From an uncultured Lachnospiraceae bacterium (lineage in GTDB: Bacteria; Bacillota; Clostridia; Lachnospirales; Lachnospiraceae): DNA of 7,006 nucleotides. Below are positions 5,732-7,006 of this stretch, one piece after another; position 1 is the first letter of the stretch, and each line of letters begins with the position of its first letter. Location: positions 1-7,006 of the forward strand of contig CAJTZB010000134.1 in assembly GCA_910583815.1 (NCBI GenBank). The letters run 5' to 3'. Under the pieces are notes generated by a model. The model was given only the letters and a program-made list of their open reading frames with translations, ran no database searches and was not told the origin of the DNA. A program made the position numbers and the translations under genes.

Positions 5732-6823
5732 ATGAAATATGAGTATGTAGTAGTAGGTGCAGGCATTGCGGGACTCACGATGGCGGAGCGCATTGCAAAT
5801 GTGCTTGGAAAAAAGGTGCTTGTGATTGAGAAAAGGAACCATATTGGCGGGAACATCTATGATTCGTACAATGAGGACGGCATTTTAATCCATAACTATG
5901 GCCCGCATATTTTCCATACAAATGACAAGGAAGTCTATGATTACCTGAGCCGGTTCACGAAGTGGAACGATTTCTGGCATAGGGTACTGACCTGCGTGGA
6001 CGGCAACCTGATTCCGATGCCGATTACATTGGAGACGATTAATGCGTTGTACCACACTGACTTCACGCCGGAGCAGATGGAACAGTTCCTAAAGGAAAAG
6101 GCAGTAGACATCCCGGAAATAAAGACGAGCAAGGATGTGGCGCTCTCTAAGGTCGGGGAGGAAATCTATGAAAAGTTCTTTGAGAACTACACGAAGAAGC
6201 AGTGGGGCCTTGACCCGGCACTCATAGACACTTCTGTGATTTCCAGAATCCCAGTGCGTTACAACAGGGACACCCGCTACTTCACCGACAGATACCAAGG
6301 GATGCCAAAGCATGGCTACACAAAGATGTGCGAGGCAATGGCGGCAAGTCCGAACATCAGGCTTTTGCTGAATACCGACTATAAAGAAGTCATTGAGGAT
6401 ATTTCCTACGACATGTTGATTTACACGGGGCCGACGGACTATTTCTATGACTACCGCTACGGAAAAATGGCGTACCGCAGCTTGGACTTTGTGTTTGAGA
6501 CGCATGATACAGAAGAGTATCAGCCTGCGCCGGTTGTCAATTACCCGAACGACTATGACTTTACGAGAATCACCGAGTTCAAGAAACTGACCGGGCAGAA
6601 GCATGCAAAGACAACGATTTTAAAGGAATTCCCGAAGGGCGAAGGGGAGCCGTACTACCCATTCCCAACAAAAGAGTACAGGGAGCAGTTTGCAAGGTAT
6701 CAGGAAGAGATGAAGAAGGAGACAAAGGTGCGCTTTCTTGGAAGGCTGGCAGAGTACCGCTATTATAATATGGACGCGGTCGTAAGGAGCGCGCTGAACC
6801 TGTTTGAGAGCCTGCGTGGATGA
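5732..6823 (+). CDS. glf: UDP-galactopyranose mutase
   Basis: Glf is a flavoenzyme that interconverts UDP-galactopyranose and UDP-galactofuranose, the donor for Galf in bacterial surface glycans. The 363 aa fit the bacterial family (about 360-400). The N-terminus opens with the FAD dinucleotide-binding motif VVGAGIAGL (7-15), followed by VIEKRNHIGGNIYD (31-44) and HNYGPHIFHT (54-63). The substrate region has KKQWGLDP (155-162) with the conserved Trp158, then SRIPVRYNRDTRYF (171-184) and QGMPKHGY (189-196). By spacing, Arg172 and Arg279 (in DFTRITEF) match the two arginines that bind the UDP diphosphate in Klebsiella UGM. The C-terminal FLGRLAEYRYYNMD (335-348) is the usual closing FAD/substrate motif. 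All key residues look present. Codon use is more C-ending than in upstream genes (Phe: 11 TTC and 7 TTT). A GT2 gene follows after 28 nt, so the two are probably one operon. Confidence 0.97.
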   Translation: MKYEYVVVGAGIAGLTMAERIANVLGKKVLVIEKRNHIGGNIYDSYNEDGILIHNYGPHIFHTNDKEVYDYLSRFTKWNDFWHRVLTCVDGNLIPMPITLETINALYHTDFTPEQMEQFLKEKAVDIPEIKTSKDVALSKVGEEIYEKFFENYTKKQWGLDPALIDTSVISRIPVRYNRDTRYFTDRYQGMPKHGYTKMCEAMAASPNIRLLLNTDYKEVIEDISYDMLIYTGPTDYFYDYRYGKMAYRSLDFVFETHDTEEYQPAPVVNYPNDYDFTRITEFKKLTGQKHAKTTILKEFPKGEGEPYYPFPTKEYREQFARYQEEMKKETKVRFLGRLAEYRYYNMDAVVRSALNLFESLRG

Positions 6824-6830
6824 ATTTGGC

Positions 6831-6841
6831 AGGAGGAAAGG
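6831..6841 (+). promoter_or_regulatory. Purine-rich ribosome binding region of the last GT2 gene
   Basis: AGGAGGAAAGG lies between the glf stop and the ATG at 6852. The core AGGAGG is 15 nt upstream and the weaker AAAGG is 10 nt upstream, so the exact pairing register is unclear. No better start codon is visible between them. Confidence 0.55.
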
Positions 6842-6851
6842 AAAAAACTGG

Positions 6852-7006
6852 ATGGATAAACTATACATTGTGATACCGGCATACAACGAAGAAGAAAATA
6901 TAGAGGCGGTTGTGGCGGACTGGTACCCGGTTGCAGAGATGGCAGGTGCAGAAAGCCGTCTGGTCATAGTGGACGATGGAAGCAAGGACTCAACCTATAC
7001 AAAGCT
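6852..7006 (+). CDS. GT2 glycosyltransferase, N-terminal fragment (3' end outside window)
   Basis: Only the first 51 codons are present. They show the start of a GT-A fold: YIVIPAYNEEENIEAVV (5-21), which opens the Rossmann-like nucleotide-binding half, and LVIVDDGSKDST (37-48), whose Asp residues bind the UDP or other nucleotide part of the donor. The YNEEENI form is typical of DPM1/GtrB-like and related polyisoprenyl-phosphate GT2 enzymes, but the metal site, acceptor region and any membrane helices lie beyond the window. The gene starts 28 nt after glf on the same strand, so it probably belongs to the same transcript. A role in building a galactofuranose-containing glycan is an inference from position only. 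Confidence 0.9.
   Translation, partial: MDKLYIVIPAYNEEENIEAVVADWYPVAEMAGAESRLVIVDDGSKDSTYTK

Noticed and set aside
6089..6604. 171-codon open frame on the - strand opposite glf
   Set aside because: It lies wholly within a gene with unmistakable Glf motifs, and its translation shows no recognisable domain. It is a shadow of glf codon structure.

Overview
The window reads as a chromosomal segment of a low-to-mid GC Gram-positive anaerobe. A Lachnospiraceae-type Clostridia genome is my best guess. It rests on strong purine-rich Shine-Dalgarno sites, short or overlapping gene junctions, T-ending codons in most genes and palindrome-rich intergenic repeats. It is an impression from the text, not a database match. 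All supported genes are on the + strand. I saw no tRNA, rRNA, CRISPR array or transposase gene.

Layout: (1) 1-788 is the C-terminal part of the DNA helicase RecG. (2) 789-978 is a 190-nt gap almost filled by a 122-bp palindromic element (828-949) that looks like a MITE: short inverted ends, a 62-nt internal hairpin, and the 7-bp direct repeat ATTCTAA on each side. (3) 979-2592 is a CbbX/SpoVK-type AAA+ ATPase with an unrecognised helical N-terminal half. (4) 2568-3521 is a membrane-anchored GT2 glycosyltransferase of the GtrB/DPM1-like type. (5) 3515-5584 is a large multi-pass protein that looks like a GT-C glycosyltransferase. (6) 5585-5731 is a second palindrome-rich gap. (7) 5732-6823 is UDP-galactopyranose mutase (glf). 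(8) 6852 to the window end is the start of another GT2 glycosyltransferase.

Genes 3-5 overlap (25 nt, then 7 nt) and are almost certainly translated as a coupled unit. A plausible reading is that the GT2 enzyme loads a sugar onto a polyprenyl phosphate at the inner face of the membrane, and the GT-C protein uses that lipid-linked sugar outside the cell. The AAA+ ATPase would be a remodelling or regulatory partner of unknown target. glf and the last GT2 gene then begin a galactofuranose-related surface-glycan segment whose codon use differs from the genes before it, suggesting a mosaic locus.

The least explained items are the MITE-like element, which happens to be open in the frame of the AAA+ gene and creates a false cysteine-rich N-terminus, and the coupling of a AAA+ ATPase to a lipid-linked sugar glycosyltransferase pair.
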